Shown in pieces: positions 1 to 12,965 of a DNA stretch of 64,000 nt. A program made the translations under genes and the position numbers. The DNA is taken from assembly GCA_003116995.1 (NCBI GenBank), contig BDSL01000007.1:1178001-1242000 (forward strand). Direction: 5' to 3'. The notes under the pieces were generated by a model. That model saw nothing but the letters and a program-made list of their open reading frames with translations. It was not told the DNA's origin and did not search any database. Source of the stretch: Yamagishiella unicocca (lineage: Eukaryota > Chlorophyta > Chlorophyceae > Chlamydomonadales > Volvocaceae). Positions within the stretch are counted from its first letter, which is position 1. Each line of letters begins with the position of its first letter.

Positions 1-2
1 AG

Positions 3-3000
3 TACGAGCGCCGTACCTCGGAGCGTGTCGGCTTCTCGGACCACCCGGCGGACTGCATGGCCTTCAAGCACCTGAGAGATGTGCGCGGAGGGAGGGAGGG
101 AAGGAAGAAAGGAGGAGGGAGGGAGGAGGGAGGGAGGGAGGAGAAAGGGAGGGAGGGAAAAAGGGAGGGAGGGAAGAAAGGAGGGAGGGAGGGAGGCGCG
201 ATTTGGGGCGGGGTGATTGGGGAGGGTATGAGAGGAAACCCGTGGTGACTGGGGAAGGGAGGGAAGGGGATGCAGCTGGCTCCGCAAAGTTAGGGACGGC
301 TAGGGCCTTGGCCAGTGATGCGGTGTCGTTGCGGAGGCTTTCGAGGAAGAGGTTGCGGAGGGTGGGCGGGGATGTGTTTGGCCCTGCCTCAGGGGCTGGG
401 TGATGGCGGCGGGTGCGGTGTGGTGTAGCTGTTGCCGCAAGCACGGATCGCCTCCTGGACCTTAACCATCCTCCCTTCCTATCTCCCCACACCCCAGGCT
501 CTGGAGTGCCGCAGACGCGAGGAGGCCATGATCAAGGTGGAGCAGGGGTTGCAAGCGGCGCTGACGGAAGGGGCGAAAGCGAGGCTGGTGAGGCAAGGGA
601 GGGGAGACATGGGGGGATGGGCGCGGGTTAGCGGGTAGAAGTGTGGGGTACGCGTCCGAAGCAGCGGTCAGCAGCATTGGTTTGGATCAGCAGTAGTGGT
701 CTGGGTCAAGACGGCCCATTTGCCCACTAAGCAGTAAGATTCCAGGTTAAGTTATTGGTGGGTTTGGAAACGCGGGGATGGGGCAGGGGGCGTGGACAGG
801 GGCGTCGTACGCTCGCCTCCAGCGGCCCCCGCGGGACGGGGAAGGGCGGGTGGAGAGGAGGGACCAGTGCCGGGCAGGGGGTTAGCGGAGGGCGGGAGAG
901 GGCGGCGGGAGTTGGTCCTGCGGTTGGCGCCAGTGGGTCGTGTCCCTGGGTGGGATGAGCAAGAGGTGGGGCTGCGGAGGCTAAGGCTCGCTGCGGGCAG
1001 GGAGGGGTGGCGGCGTGCTGCGGCGGGAGGGCGGGGGCGAGAGGACGCGGCAGGGGTGCAGAGGGCGCCTTCCAGGGTGTTTTGGTTGGTCGTCCTACAA
1101 GGCGGGGGTGGCGTGAAAACCGTTGACGCGAAAAAGACGGGGGTGGGGGGCGGCTCCAGGTGACCCCTCTGACGAGGGAACCAACCGTACATGTTCGACC
1201 CAGGCGCACCTGCCCAACCCGACCCGACCCGACCCGTGCCCCCCCCGCCCACCCCGCGGCAGTCAACCCAAGTCCAGTAGCATGCGCGCGCTTCCAGGTG
1301 TCCGAAGACTTCCCGTGTCGAGCAACCGGTCCTTTTCCGTACCCCCCACCGCCCCGCTTGACCCTCAGATGGAGCTGATGGACGCCAAGCCTGAGGAGGA
1401 CGACAGCTACAGCGTGGCTGCCAGCCTGATGCTGCTGCGGCTGAGCCCGGACGAGATTGGCGTAAGGCCCGTGTGTGTGGCCGGGGAGCTGGGGCAAGTG
1501 CAGGTGCGTGCGGCGGCAGTGGCAGCAGTGGGGCTGGGGCAGGGGGTTGGGGTGGCAGTGGCAGCACTGGGGCAGGGGGGTGGGGTGGCAGCAGGGGGAC
1601 TGGGGCAGGGGGGTGCGGTGGCAGCAGGGGGGCTGGGTCAGGGCGGTGGGGTGGCAGTGGCAGCAGGGGGACTGGGGCAGGGGGGTGGGGTGGCAGCAGG
1701 GGGACTGGGGCAGGGGGTTGGGGTGCGGTGGCAGCAGGCCCCAGCTGGGCCGTTTCCCGAGCTCACGGCCGGCTCCGAACCCCTCCCACCTCCTCCCCAC
1801 ACTCTCTCCCTTGCCATCCCCCGCCTTGCCCGGCTCCTGACCCCCCCACCGCACCACCACCGCGCGAGCAGGTCGAGGACCTGGCGGCGGCCCCCAAGAC
1901 CTCCCAGGGGGGCGCCTTTGGCACGTTCTCCATCGACGTCAACCCCGAGCCCGTCCAGTCGCTGTCCTCGGCGGCCCCCGCCCCCGCGCGCAGCTCGTGG
2001 GAGTGGGTGGCGCTGCCGCAGTGGCGCGCTCTGTCCATGGCCCGCTACCCGGTGGCTCTCACGTTGAGGGACTGCTCGTCGGTGGAGGCGGTGCTGGTGG
2101 GGTCCAAGGTCAAGGTGAGGCGGGAGGGGGCGGAAGGGATTTCGAGGAGGACCCGTGGATGCGAAAACAAACCGTTTAGGAAAGACGTTTCGAGGTGCAT
2201 GCAGGAGAACTGGGGCGGGAGGGAGGGGGGGGTGGCATAAAGACCGGTTGCACGACACAGGTATGATAGGGGGGAGGGAGGAGGAGGGAGGGGGTAGCAT
2301 GGGAATGCGTGTTCGTCGCATGGGACGAAACAACCATTTGGCTGGTGAGGGCGCCGGGCCGGGCTTGGATGGATGCCTGGATGGGGGCAGCCAGTGAACC
2401 TGCGGGCTGAAATCAGAAGGGGGCGAGCCGGGGCGGGAGGGGGAAGGGAGGGGGCACCGCCCCGAGAGGGGGAAGGGAGGGGGGAACAGCCCCGAACCCC
2501 CTAGCCCCAATCAAGCCCCCCGGCATGTACCCACCATCGCGTATGGAAACCACTCTGCCTCCCGACCAGGCTCTTGGCTCCTCCCCATGTGTCGCAGCAC
2601 GCGTTCCTTGACTTCCCCCCGCGTTTTAAACCCATGTCTTGTAACGAGTCTTTATGCCACCCCACCCCTACCCCCACCGCCAACCCCACCCCCACCGCCC
2701 CGCCTATACTGCTCACGTTGCGTAAGCGGCCTTTTTCGCAACCACCCCCCTCCTCCGCCCGATCCCTCCAGACCGACGAGGACAAGCGGCGGATGCAGGG
2801 CCCCGGCATCATCGTGGTCGACAAGGCCCCGGGGACCTTCGACAAGCTGGACGCGAACGCCTGGTACCTGGGGCTGCCGACGGGCTCGCGGGTGCTGCAC
2901 CTAGTGGACGGCAAGCGCGCCGAGTCGCTGGCGGCCCGCGGGTCGCTGTACGCCGCGGTGCTGTTCCTGGCGCGGCCGCCGTTTAAGGAGTCGGAGAACC

Positions 3001-3026
3001 GGGGCACGGACCTGCTGCAGGTCTGA
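3..3026 (+). CDS. 3' part of an unrecognised multi-exon gene
   Basis: Five exons can be joined in one frame: 3-80 (the end before the donor is tentative), 498-587, 1369-1461, 1872-2114 and 2772-3026, ending in TGA. Exons 2 to 4 are whole codons with AG acceptors and GT donors, and none of the joins introduces a stop. The gene enters the window from the left, so the N-terminus is missing. The visible protein, about 250 residues, has a charged helical stretch (ECRRREEAMIKVEQ), an acidic segment (DAKPEEDDSY), a short Ser/Pro/Ala loop, then a compact globular-looking end containing WEWVALPQWRALSMARYP and GPGIIVVDKAPGTFDKLD. I recognise no catalytic motif and no family. It could be a scaffold or cilia-related protein, but nothing in the sequence proves that. 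Coding status is well supported by phase and composition; function is unknown. Confidence 0.7.
86..198 (+). repeat. GGGA/GGAA-rich simple repeat at start of intron
   Basis: A polypurine (gggagggaggaa)-type tract begins a few bases after the probable donor of the first visible exon. It is low complexity and lies in an intron. The long predicted frames through it on either strand are artefacts of the repeat. Confidence 0.9.
1503..1735 (+). repeat. G-rich minisatellite in intron
   Basis: Imperfect units of about 30 bp built on ggcagcagggggactggg and ggcagggg occur about eight times between exons 3 and 4 of the first gene. The plus strand has many runs of three or more G, so G-quadruplex formation is conceivable. 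All frames stay open across it, which explains long spurious ORFs on both strands. Confidence 0.85.
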
Positions 3027-4677
3027 TGGGGTAGAGGGGCTGGCTATTGGTGATGCTGTTGGTGTGCGGCAGCGGGGGGGGGGGAGGTAGCCGCGGCAGT
3101 CACTTTCCTTACGATGGGGGATGTCGGGCGGTGTGACTCGAGAAGGGTAGGGGGGGAGGTGGAGTTATGGCGCTGGTGTGGAGTTATGGCTTCCCCGCTA
3201 TCCGTGATTGGGGCCAGGGTTTGTCTCGGCGACAACGAAGCAAAAGCGCAAGGGTAGCGGTGTCTGGGGTGCAGGTGTGTCGCATGTGTTTGGGGCCGCA
3301 GGGGCGCGGGCGGGGGCGGCGCGGGCGGGGGCAGTGGGGCTCAGCAGCTGCTGCTGGGGCTGTAGCCATGGCGCAACGACTCGGCTTTCGGTATGCCGCG
3401 ATTCAAGCTGGCTGAAATAATATAACTGTCGTTTGGAATCATGCAACTGTCGTAGTCGCTACTCAAGCGAACGGCGCGCATAATGTCGTAGGTTTGAGGT
3501 AGCCCATATGTTTGGGACACGCGTCGTACTAGACGGTGCCGTACTAGGTGCCTGCGGCGGCCGCGGCGTCCGCCCATGCAACCTTGGCCGCGTTTGGGTC
3601 CCCGCACGAGCTTGAAGGCTGCTACCGTGTTGCGAGGCATGATTACTGGTTAGAGCGCTCCGGGGGTGGACTCGTTCGTAAAGGAGGGGGGCAAGGGGTG
3701 CCCGCTGTGCTGTGCTGTGCAGTGCAAGGGGGAGCTTCGGCTTGTAGGGGAGCGACCGCCCGGCCCCGCTGGTTCCGGCCTGATTTTGCTGGCCTGATGC
3801 CTGCGCATAGCGTTCTTTGCGCGGTAGAGATATCGTGACGATATGACCTTGGCGACATTGACCACTGGCTTCAAAATGGTAGGTATCAGCGGGAGCGGCA
3901 CGGCCGTGATGTGCGGGTAACGCGAGGAAGACGGCTTTGCGAGGTCAAGCACACCTAGAGCTGGATCATTGAGCCTTTACCAATTACTCCAATGTTTCAG
4001 TCCATGTCGCATACTCACACGCTGCAAACTAGTTTTGTAAGGCGTGAGAAATTACCGTCGCCTTGCTTCCGCAACTACGTTGCTCAGGTGAACGTAATGA
4101 CAGGCATTCCGTAATCCTCTCGTATACATTGGAATGTCTGGGCACTTCGCCAAGGTCGGTCACACAGCGTCTCGCCCCTGGGTCGCTGTAAACCCCTGTC
4201 GAGCATAAGCCAGGCTTGGCGCCAACGCAACATAACAGGCCTAATCACATAAATGCCGAAGCTTCAGGGACATTATGGCCGGCAGATGCCCACAGGTCTT
4301 GTTGTTGGTGGAGATGATGTGCTCACGTGCTGACAGTAAATTGGGTCCTAGGGCAGGCTTCCCACGCATTATTCCAAACGTGTGATAATTTAATACTAGT
4401 TCGCGTCAACACGTGTCGGATATGGGTGAAATTCCACCTCCGGCACCGGTCCGCTCGTACAGTCACCGTGCGCAGAACATGGGGACCCCTTAAGACAATC
4501 GTAGACCTCCAATCTTTAGTTTGTGCGTAAACCTCTTGCAGGAGGACGCCTGCTTTTATAGAAAGTAGTGAAGGCGTGAATACTTGGGGAATGCACACGG
4601 TGCAAACAAAGTTGCAAGGCCGCAGCGCCGCATGCGGCGTTGCGGACCTGCATGCTTCATGCAGCCGTCAGGTCGTT
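3027..4677. other. Intergenic region without a supported gene
   Basis: This is the 3' flank of the first gene and the 5' flank of the carbamoyl-phosphate synthase gene. GC content falls compared with the coding regions, especially after about 3850. The open frames here are short, overlap on both strands and show no family motif. I see no tRNA or clear promoter element. Confidence 0.6.
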
Positions 4678-7600
4678 ATGGCACCGCTTCCGGCGCGCGT
4701 TTCGTGCCGGCGTGTGTGTCAGGGCTTCCGCAACGCCGCAGCGGCTCGCAGCGGCGGTAGGGTGCGCAGCGTCGTGGTGCGCGCCGCCGCTGGTGCTTCC
4801 CCATTTCCTAAGCGAGAGGCTCGGCTGGTGCTGGAGGATGGTTCCGTGTGGCACGCGACGGGCTTCGGCGCCAGCGGCACGGAGATTGGCGAGGTGGGAC
4901 TACCATCAACGAGAAGAACTAGGGTTGGCGCGGCGAACTAGCTGCTCTCAGGCGAATGTGCTGAGATATCCGCTTGTTTATCTGCTTATTATAAGTGGGA
5001 GAGCTAATCCTTATTGTGCGCATATGTTGAGGACTGTAAGCCGCCGATTGCCCTCAGCAAGGTCTCCCCGACATGCCACTCGTGACTTCGTGCGCCTTTT
5101 CTTCCTTTTGTCATACTGCAGGTTGTCTTCAACACCTCTCTTACGGGTTACCAGGAGATTATGACCGACCCTTCTTACAAGGGCCAGTTTGTCGCGTTCA
5201 CGTGCCCTCACATCGGCAACGTCGGGATCAACAATGGTAAGGTGGTTGGTGCCTTCCAGACACAGGCAGTTATCCCTAATGTATTCCTTGTTTTCACCCG
5301 ACACTCAAATTAATTGTCTATGCTGCGCAGAGGACATGGAATCCTCCAAGTGCCACCTTGGCGCGATCATCGTTAGGGACCTGTCCTGCGTCGTCTCGAA
5401 CTACCGTTCTAAGATGTCGCTGGATGCTTACTGCAAGAAGGAGAACGTGATTGGTCTGTCCAATTTGGACACCCGTGCCCTCACCAAAGTGCTGCGTGAG
5501 ACGGGTTGCCTGGTTGGCGTCGTAACCACCGACACCACTAAGTCGGACGCCGAGCTGGTGAACATGGCCAAGTCGTGGACGATTGTGGGCAAGGACCTGC
5601 TGTCGGTCGTGTCGTGCACGGAGCCGTACGAGTGGGGCAAGGGCACCAGCGACGAGTGGGAGTTCAATGGCCGCGTTAAGCTGGCCAAGGCGCCGTTCCA
5701 CGTAAGTATAGCGAACTGGGTAATTATGGAGAAGGGCAGGGTGGTTTGGGGATGAAGAGTTTAAATCACGAAGACAGAGGCGTTGGAAGCGTGTGATAGG
5801 GCACCGATCATGCTCAGCAGACGTCCGAAAGGATGTCGGCCGCAGTCGAGCGGCTACAGAGCCCGCCGTACGAAAGCGAAAAGCAGTGTTGGTAATCAGT
5901 CCCGCAATGCTCGTTACCTTCGTGCCGTGGCTCGGAAGTGGAGCGATTGACGGTTGATAATCTTGGCAGGACTGCGCACGGACTTGCTCAGTGGTGAAGT
6001 ATAGAGCATCGCGTGCGCTTTAAAGGGTGAAGAGTACCCATATGCGTGACGGTGTGAGCTGTACATCCGTGTGCGTATTAGGGAGTCGCACCTGGGGTGG
6101 TGGTGACGTCGTGCCGGCATACGAACAGTCGCTGTCGGGCGTATCGTGCCCCAAGGCTGTTTCCTCGAGGGCTGGCTCGGGGCGGGTCGGCTAGGGTCCC
6201 CTGGTGTGACGGAGGCAAAACACGTCGGGGCGTGTGTTCTGCACACGTCTCTCGATTGGGGACGTCCAGTGCGCACTAGTACACGAGCTGTGGCGACAGG
6301 GCGCATGCATAGATGCGGCGGAGGGGGTGGGTGGGAGGTGGACGGGGGGTGGGAACTGTACCCTAGCTGGGTCGCGCGGGTGATACTTAGGATGGCAGAG
6401 GGGTGGAATAAGCGGGGATATAGCCTTCCCAGCGCCAAGCTCATAATCGCCTTCCTAGTCCGAATCCTGCGCGGAAGGAAACCACTGGCGCGCCTGCCCA
6501 GCGCGAGCCGGGCTGTGATCGCAAGTGCGCGTCTTGGACTCGTCTGCGATGTGGGTTGCAGGTGGTGTCGGAAACTAGCGATCATTCGGATCCCCGTGCT
6601 CCGATTACAGCGTCGGATGCAATGGGCGCGAGGCGCGGGATTCGGAGGGGCGCGAAGTCCTCACCCGAGTGTCCTTTGTTGCGTGAGGCCGCCTGGGGCC
6701 GGAACCCACCGTTCGCGGCAGTGTTCGCGGGGTGCACGCACACGACCCGCAAATCACACATTCCTAGTATTTTCCCAGCCTTGCCTTCGTTGCCGCGCCA
6801 CGGCTACCGCACAGTGATCCTGCGCTCCCCACTGTCTCTTGCCGCTCCGCGTATTATCTTTTACCCCCAATCACATTCCCTCATCCCGCAGATCGTGGCC
6901 TACGATTTCGGCATCAAAACCAACATCCTGCGCCGCCTGGCTTCCTTCGGCTGCCGCATCACCGTGGTGCCCGCCACCTACCCGGCCGCTGACGTGCTCA
7001 AGATGAACCCGGACGGCGTCTTCTTCAGCAACGGCCCGGTGAGGGAGGCACTGAGACGGCGCAGCAGCCCGGCTCGAAGCGGCCAGCTGGAGAGGCCAGC
7101 ATTCGCTGTTTCGTGATAGCGCATTTTCCGGTTCTCGACAGGCTGGTTCCTTCTTTATCCCACATCACGCCCGCCCTGGGTTACGTCGGGGCAATTATAG
7201 TACCCCACTCCACTCCACTCCGATTCCACCCCACTCCGTTTCGCAGGGTGACCCGTCGGCTGCTCCCTACGCCGTGGAGAACGCCAAGTTCATCCTGGGC
7301 AAGAAGCCCGTGTTCGGCATTTGCATGGGACACCAGGTGAGGGCGTGAGGGGCGGGTCGGGGCATCGGAGCCTGTAACCCAACCTCCTGAGGTGGTGGAG
7401 GCTTGTGTATGTGGGCGGCGGTCCAGCAGGGTGCCTGTGGGCATAGTGTCGAGGGTCGTCCGCTGAACTGCTTCCCCGGCCTTCCTCCCCGGCCTTTCTC
7501 CCCGCCCATGCAGGTGCTCGGCCAGGCCTTTGGCGGCAAGACGTTCAAGCTCAAGTTCGGACACCACGGCGGCAACCACCCCATCCGCTACATGCCCACG

Positions 7601-8601
7601 GGTGGGTGGTGCGGCGGGATGCGCCCAAGGGTTGCGGCGACAGCGAGGGCAGGGGGCGAGGGACGAGGGCGGGAGCTCACCCGCAAGCCATACGGCGCTT
7701 AAAGACCGGCACCAGCTGCGGTCTGACCCGGCATCCGCTCACTGCTGTGTCTCCGTGTAGCTGACGAGGGGGTGCTCAGGCGGTTCAGGGACACTCACAT
7801 TTGACCAGCGTGGCGCCTTCACACTTGGCAATGCGCGGCACTTCAGCCCGGCGAATGATGCCATGCCTATCCTGATGCCTTCAGCCCGGCGAATGATGCC
7901 ATGCGATGATTCCATGTCTATCCTGACCCGACCCGGCCCTGTTGCTGCTGCCCCGCCGCCCCGGTTGACAGGCCGCGTGGAGATCTCGGCGCAGAACCAC
8001 AACTTCGCCGTGGACCCCGACACGCTGCCGGCGGGCGTGGAGGTGACGCACATCAACCTCAACGACGGCACCTGCGCAGGTGGGCAGGGCCGCGGACTGA
8101 GGAGGACCAGTGGGGGCGTACGCCATGCGTGCAAAGCATGTGGGGAGTTGCAAAGCATGTGGAGAAGGGCGGAGGGGTGAAGGTTCTGGAGCCAGTGCGT
8201 TAAGAAGCATTGCTCAAACGACAGCACTTGAAGGGCTCGGAACTGCCGGCTGATCATTACTGTAATTGCAGTTAGTCGCAGTCAGCCGCAGTTAGTCGCA
8301 GTTAGTAGAAAGCTGTTCATTGCACCGTTGAGTCCTTGGTCTTGGCACGACGCAGCGTCTCTAAGAAGTGTTCTCCCCCACAGCCCCATGGCGCAGTTTG
8401 CTTCACCCCGTGGTGGCCCACGCCCTCTGCGACCCACCAACCCACGTCCTTCTGTCCCTGACCACCACGCACGCAGGCATGATGTACAAGGAGCTGAAGG
8501 CCATGACCATCCAGTACCACCCCGAGGCCTCCCCCGGGCCGCACGACGCGGACATCTGCTTCGAGCAGTTCATCGACATGATGAAGGCCGAGAAGGCGTA
8601 G
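4678..8601 (+). CDS. carA: Carbamoyl-phosphate synthase small subunit (glutamine amidotransferase), plastid-type
   Basis: The enzyme hydrolyses glutamine and passes ammonia to the large subunit for carbamoyl phosphate, the precursor of arginine and pyrimidines. Eight exons close in frame: 4678-4893, 5122-5236, 5331-5701, 6892-7038, 7247-7336, 7514-7601, 7972-8079 and 8477-8601, giving 419 residues. Residues 1 to about 45 are Arg/Ala/Val-rich without acids, like a chloroplast transit peptide; the rest has the usual CarA length. The N-terminal CarA domain shows [16 protein letters not shown] and [17 protein letters not shown]. The class I amidotransferase domain shows GICMGHQ with the nucleophile Cys309, and [11 protein letters not shown] with His393 and Glu395 completing the triad. 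The family consensus is GICLGHQ, so Met for Leu is a mild change. The start is chosen because it gives the leader and exon 1 in frame. Plastid location is inferred. Confidence 0.95.
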
Positions 8602-9343
8602 AGGGGTCCCGCTGCTGCTGCGGGCGGAGCCGCGGCCCGGGCTACCGGAATGGAGCGCACCAAGTAGTGCTTGTACATCAGGCCGACTAAGGGCCGTGTT
8701 GAAGGAACCAGGACGGGGAGCCGCAGGCTTGGATTTGTCGGATTTTTGCGCCCCTGTGGGTTTGAAGATATTTCTACTGCTGAGGCGCTGTTGGCTTTGA
8801 ACCGGGAACTGACATAGTTCGTTGGGGCCTTGTGCTGAGCTGCTTTGTTCGCCGGAGGGAGGGTGCTTGTCTGACGGTCGGATGGATGTACGCGGGGGCG
8901 CGTGTGGTGGCGCGCGTGTGGTGGCGGGATGTTGAGTGATGAAGGTTGTCTCATGGCAGAGCACGCCAGCGACGCTGTCTTTAGCATCCCGCAGTGCGGC
9001 CGAGTGGGGCATTTGGCACTGGGCGCACAGGGCTATGCTTCAGTTCTCCTGCTGTGTGACCAGCTACGCGAGGTACTGCTGTTATTTACAGGCCTAGCGC
9101 AAGCAGGGCGAGCGTGCCGGTCGTTGAAGCGCGCGCGCCGTTCACGTTGGTGGCTGAGGTCCCATGGGCCAGCGACATGTTGATTACAGCAGCGATGACG
9201 CAATGTATTTCTAGTCATTGTTTGTGCAACTACAGCTATGTGCGCCGCGCCGAAGTGCGTATGTGCGTGGGTCTGATGTGCACGAGTCTGCTTGCTTCTA
9301 CCGTGACGAAAGGCAAGCGGATACATCATTAAAGACCAATACA

Positions 9344-9348
9344 TGTAA
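9344..9348 (+). terminator. Possible TGTAA polyadenylation signal for carA
   Basis: TGTAA, the usual poly(A) signal of volvocine algae, occurs about 740 bases after the carA stop codon, a normal 3'UTR length for this group. A five-base match alone is weak evidence. Confidence 0.35.
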
Positions 9349-9555
9349 AGTTGAGGAGAAGCTTTTCTGTCCTTGACCCATTGCACGATTATAGTGGAAG
9401 TACTTCTCTCGTCCCAGGCATTGGGCCCATCGCTGCTGCACCATGAGACATAACCATAGTAGCCACCCGTTTATAATCGGTCTAACTCAGCGTTACCAGT
9501 CCAGGCTATTACCCTAGTCCCGGCTTTCCTATTTCTCTCTACCCGACGGACAAAA

Positions 9556-10033
9556 ATGTTCGCACTCCAGCAGGCCGCCACCCGCAACGTTGCTTGCAAC
9601 GCAAGCCAGCCCCGGCACAAGGGTGCCAAGCACCACGCACGCTCGCGGCCCATTAAGGTACTCGCCTCAGCAGATGTGTTGCCCTCCGCAATCTTGTGGT
9701 GTCTTCAGCTCGCCGACCATGGACGACGACAAAGCCACACAATCCGCTCATGAATAGCCTTTGAATATAATTTAAATAGACTGTTCTTGAGGAAGCCATC
9801 TTAGATGGTCGTCTGGCGAGTTCGACGACGGGAAATTACAGCCGCTTGTGCAATGTGCCTGCACCCCCCTCCCTATCGGAGTCGTCGGTCGTTGATCAGC
9901 ATATTTCGTTAATGCCTTCTATTTGCAGTACTGCCTTGCGGACAAGCGCCACGGGCCGGCCAAGTACGAGGAGCTGCCGACCCCGCCCCCCATGTTCACG
10001 GTTGTGAGCAAGGCTGAGGCGAAGAGCCAGTAA
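9556..10033 (+). CDS. Small possible organelle-targeted protein, unknown function
   Basis: Two exons, 9556-9657 and 9929-10033, join in phase 0 with an AAG/GTACTC donor and a tttgcag acceptor to give 68 residues ending in TAA. The first exon encodes a basic, Ala/Gln/Arg-rich stretch without acidic residues that looks like an organelle transit peptide. The second encodes a short charged segment ([12 protein letters not shown]) followed by [17 protein letters not shown]. If the intron is not removed, the first frame would instead stop at 9753 after 65 residues. I recognise no family. It could be a small subunit of an organelle membrane complex, but that is only a guess from size and leader. Further small exons inside the intron cannot be excluded. 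Confidence 0.45.
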
Positions 10034-11884
10034 GCGGCTCTAATCTGTCGAGGTGAGAGCTTTGCGTGCAATCCTGTGAATGAACGTGATCGCGTGTGAA
10101 GCTGCCTTCGGCCGCCGGTGGGTGGGGCAAACCTGGGTTGCTGAGCTGTTTGGTGCGGTATATGCGCGAAGATAGCCGTAATCCACCGCGTAGGTATCAA
10201 GGTGGTGCGTGCGCTATATACAGAAGTATTTGCGCGGCGGCCACGGGTGAGGCCGACCTGCAGGTTGCGGGGTGAGGCGAATACCCGGTGCCTCCCATCC
10301 GGGCCGAAAGTTCTTGAATTCATGCCTAGCCATTTTGCACATACCTCAGCGGGGCAGATTGCCGTGCGCAAATCTGGCTCCGCGTTTTGGGACCTCACTA
10401 TGCCCCCCATGTCGCCCTCTAATGCTGTGCGTCTCGGTAGACGTCGTGTTTCTGCATCAGCGCATGTGGGTCACGGGCACAACAGGCTCGACGACTGGGG
10501 CTTTCAACGCAGCCTTGTTTCCCCTAAACTTGCGTAACCCGTGGGCACTTTATGGCGGTGCTCTAAAATGATACCTAGCTCGTTACCCATCTTGAGATTT
10601 CCTGACCCTCCCGGACCTGCCATTGTCATATGTCCACAGGCCTTGCGCGTGTTGGAGCTTCTTCCCTTTCCAGTCAGCGCCGTGCTTACACAGCGGGCAG
10701 GACTGATGAGCAGCGGAAGGACCCAGCGGCTCAGGCCCGGCTGTACGGCGATTTCTGGGCTTGCTGGCGGGGGAAAAGCGTTTCGACTCGTCCGCTTGGT
10801 ATGCCCTGGTGTGTTTGAGGTAGAGGAGTGGAGTATCTGAGCGTCAGTATCAGACTTTGGAATGGCTGATGCTGACTTGGTCGTTTACCACTGCCGCTGC
10901 TGCTAGTGGAATGACGCCATGCGCATGCGCTCGAGGAGTGATGCGCACAGGAATGGGAAGGCGTCGACAGTGGACTTGCCACCCTTCCTGGGTGTTGCTG
11001 TGCAGTATGCTTGCCGGTGGCTTGCCAGCCATACGGTCGGCAATTAGAATAGGATGAGAACGCAGGAAGGCGCACTGCGGGGCCGGAGCGACGGAACACC
11101 CCACCATTCTCGCCCTCCGGGCGCATGTTTTTGGGTGATCATGCGTCGTGGGAATTTTCTTCGGTGAGTACTCTGCGTGGTGTTGACGTTTGCTGCTGCC
11201 ACACACAGCCGCTGCCGGACCAGTACGGCAGCTGTCACATATGTGTAACATGCCGACGTGAAGGGTGATGAACGATTCCAGGGTTCGGCGTGGAAGTAAT
11301 ATTTTCACGCAGTTTGTTGGTACACATTAGCTGCACGACTGCGCATCACATACGTGCGGAAGGCTGTCCATTAGCAATGTCATGTCGTGGTGAGAGATCC
11401 TCCCCCATCATCCAGGGTCGAGTTGCGGTGTGAAACGATTATATACAAGCCATCCAAGCCCGACACCGTATGCCGAGATACGAAAGTTGCAGTTCCAGCC
11501 CAATACAGGCCGGTCCATCAGTGTTGTGCAGAAGGAATGATAAACCGCCACCCTGCACCCTTGAACCACATTGGGCGACATCCACGGCCAACAGCACACC
11601 TTTGTAGCCATTAGTAGCCTTCGCGGGTGATGGGCTCGAAAGCCGACGTAAAACTAGTACTACCAGAACAAGAACCGAAAAAATACGTCGGCGCTTCGCC
11701 CAAAAGCCCTACCACGCAGTCCGTTGAACGACCCCAAAATCAGCGCCTGCATTGGCCTTGGGAGCGCAACAAGACAGCCCGCCCCATGCGCCGCCTTGCA
11801 CCAAGTCAGTCCTCACCAAGTCACTCCATCCCCGTGTTTCAAGATCCTCGGCCGGTGTCCACATCTTCGCCACCTGGCCTACCT
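10034..11884. other. Intergenic region without a supported gene
   Basis: It lies between the small plus-strand gene and the 3' end of the minus-strand gene at 11885. Several frames of 60 to 160 codons exist on both strands, but they overlap one another and show no motif or consistent splice structure. Confidence 0.55.
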
Positions 11885-12965
11885 CTAGCCCTGCAGGAAA
11901 CTGTCCACGTCGCTGGTAATCGCGCTAAGCCTGGCCTCCGTCGTGATCTTGAGCCCCCCCTCAGACCACAACGTGATGAGCAGCTTGGCGTCAAAGGCGT
12001 TTGTGTGCGCGTTGGGGTTGCAGAACACCTAGAGGAGGCGGAAAGGTGGGTGGGTGGGTGGCACCAGGTATGTGTAAGCGTCGGTTGGTTGGTGAGCCGG
12101 AAACGGACTGATACATGAGGATGGGCGGAGCGCGGTTGGCTTACGAACGGCCTAATACTCCTATGGCTGTTAGCCATGGTGTAAGGCTAGGTTATCTCAA
12201 AAGCCCGGCTGGTCAGGCCGTGCGCGAGCCGTGGGTGCGCGACCCCACATTGGGTTCCGTCGGGTCGCGGCATTATGCGACATGATCTCCGGCCCCGGCC
12301 CCCTCACCTCCATGCCGTTGTACTGATCGGCGTGGCGCCACTCCATCATGTCCAATCGCTTTGGCCGCTGGGCCTTCTGCTTCTCGGCAAATGTTTGGAA
12401 GAGCTGCTGGAAGGCCACCTGCGAGGGGGGGGGCGGCGGGGAAGGGGTCAATCGAACGGAGGGGCGTCGGTACTATGCAGTTGAAGGCAGCAGTTCAAGG
12501 CCGGGAACTTGCGGACGAGCACGGGCTATCCCTCTGCTGCACAAGGATTCGGAAAACACAAAACCCGATGCCTAATATCACTGCACGCAGTGCCGCGGCT
12601 GAATCCTTGTGTTAGCCGGCGCTCCTCCGGAGGGTTAGCTGTCGAAATTGTATGGTTGACCAGCGGTGTTGGAATCGTATGTGGTTTGGTGGGTATGCCT
12701 GGACCCAGTGCTGCCCTCCACAAAGGGTGGAGTTTATGCGGACATTCCCACCAATAGCTGACTTAATCCCCATTACCCCCCCAAAACGCACTCGTCTTTA
12801 TGCACAGGCCACCAAGGAACTGTATCGGGGTGTTCAGACCATATCTTAATTGGGTCGCTGTAACACGATGGCTTGCATGGTTATCCCATGCAAATTCGCA
12901 CAGATGGTTCAATGCCTACTCGCCTGTAGTTGCTGGGCCTTCTCCGCCGTAAAGGGCACCGACAT
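11885..12965 (-). CDS. Conserved-looking 98-residue protein, unknown function
   Basis: Three minus-strand exons join in phase 0: 12965-12924, 12418-12308 and 12028-11885 (stop TAG). The start at 12965 gives MSVPFTAEKAQQLQ, and the protein continues through AFQQLFQTFAEKQKAQ, WRHADQYNGMEVFCNP, DAKLLITLWSEGGLKITTE and LSAITSDVDSFLQG. The last two exons have no alternative frame and a strong coding look: a charged amphipathic helix, then a beta-like segment and a final helix. The first exon must end at CAG/GCGAGT, a GC donor, for the phase to match; this is the weakest join. The composition suggests a small soluble alpha/beta protein without signal peptide or membrane segment. I cannot name the family. 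Confidence 0.65.

Noticed and set aside
727..2510. Long minus-strand frames (377 and 290 codons) over the first gene
   Set aside because: They run through the G-rich intronic minisatellite and antisense of exons that join in phase on the plus strand.
10630..10818. 62-codon plus-strand frame with an Arg/Ala/Ser-rich start like a transit peptide
   Set aside because: There is no partner exon, no recognisable mature part, and other frames overlap it; evidence is too weak.
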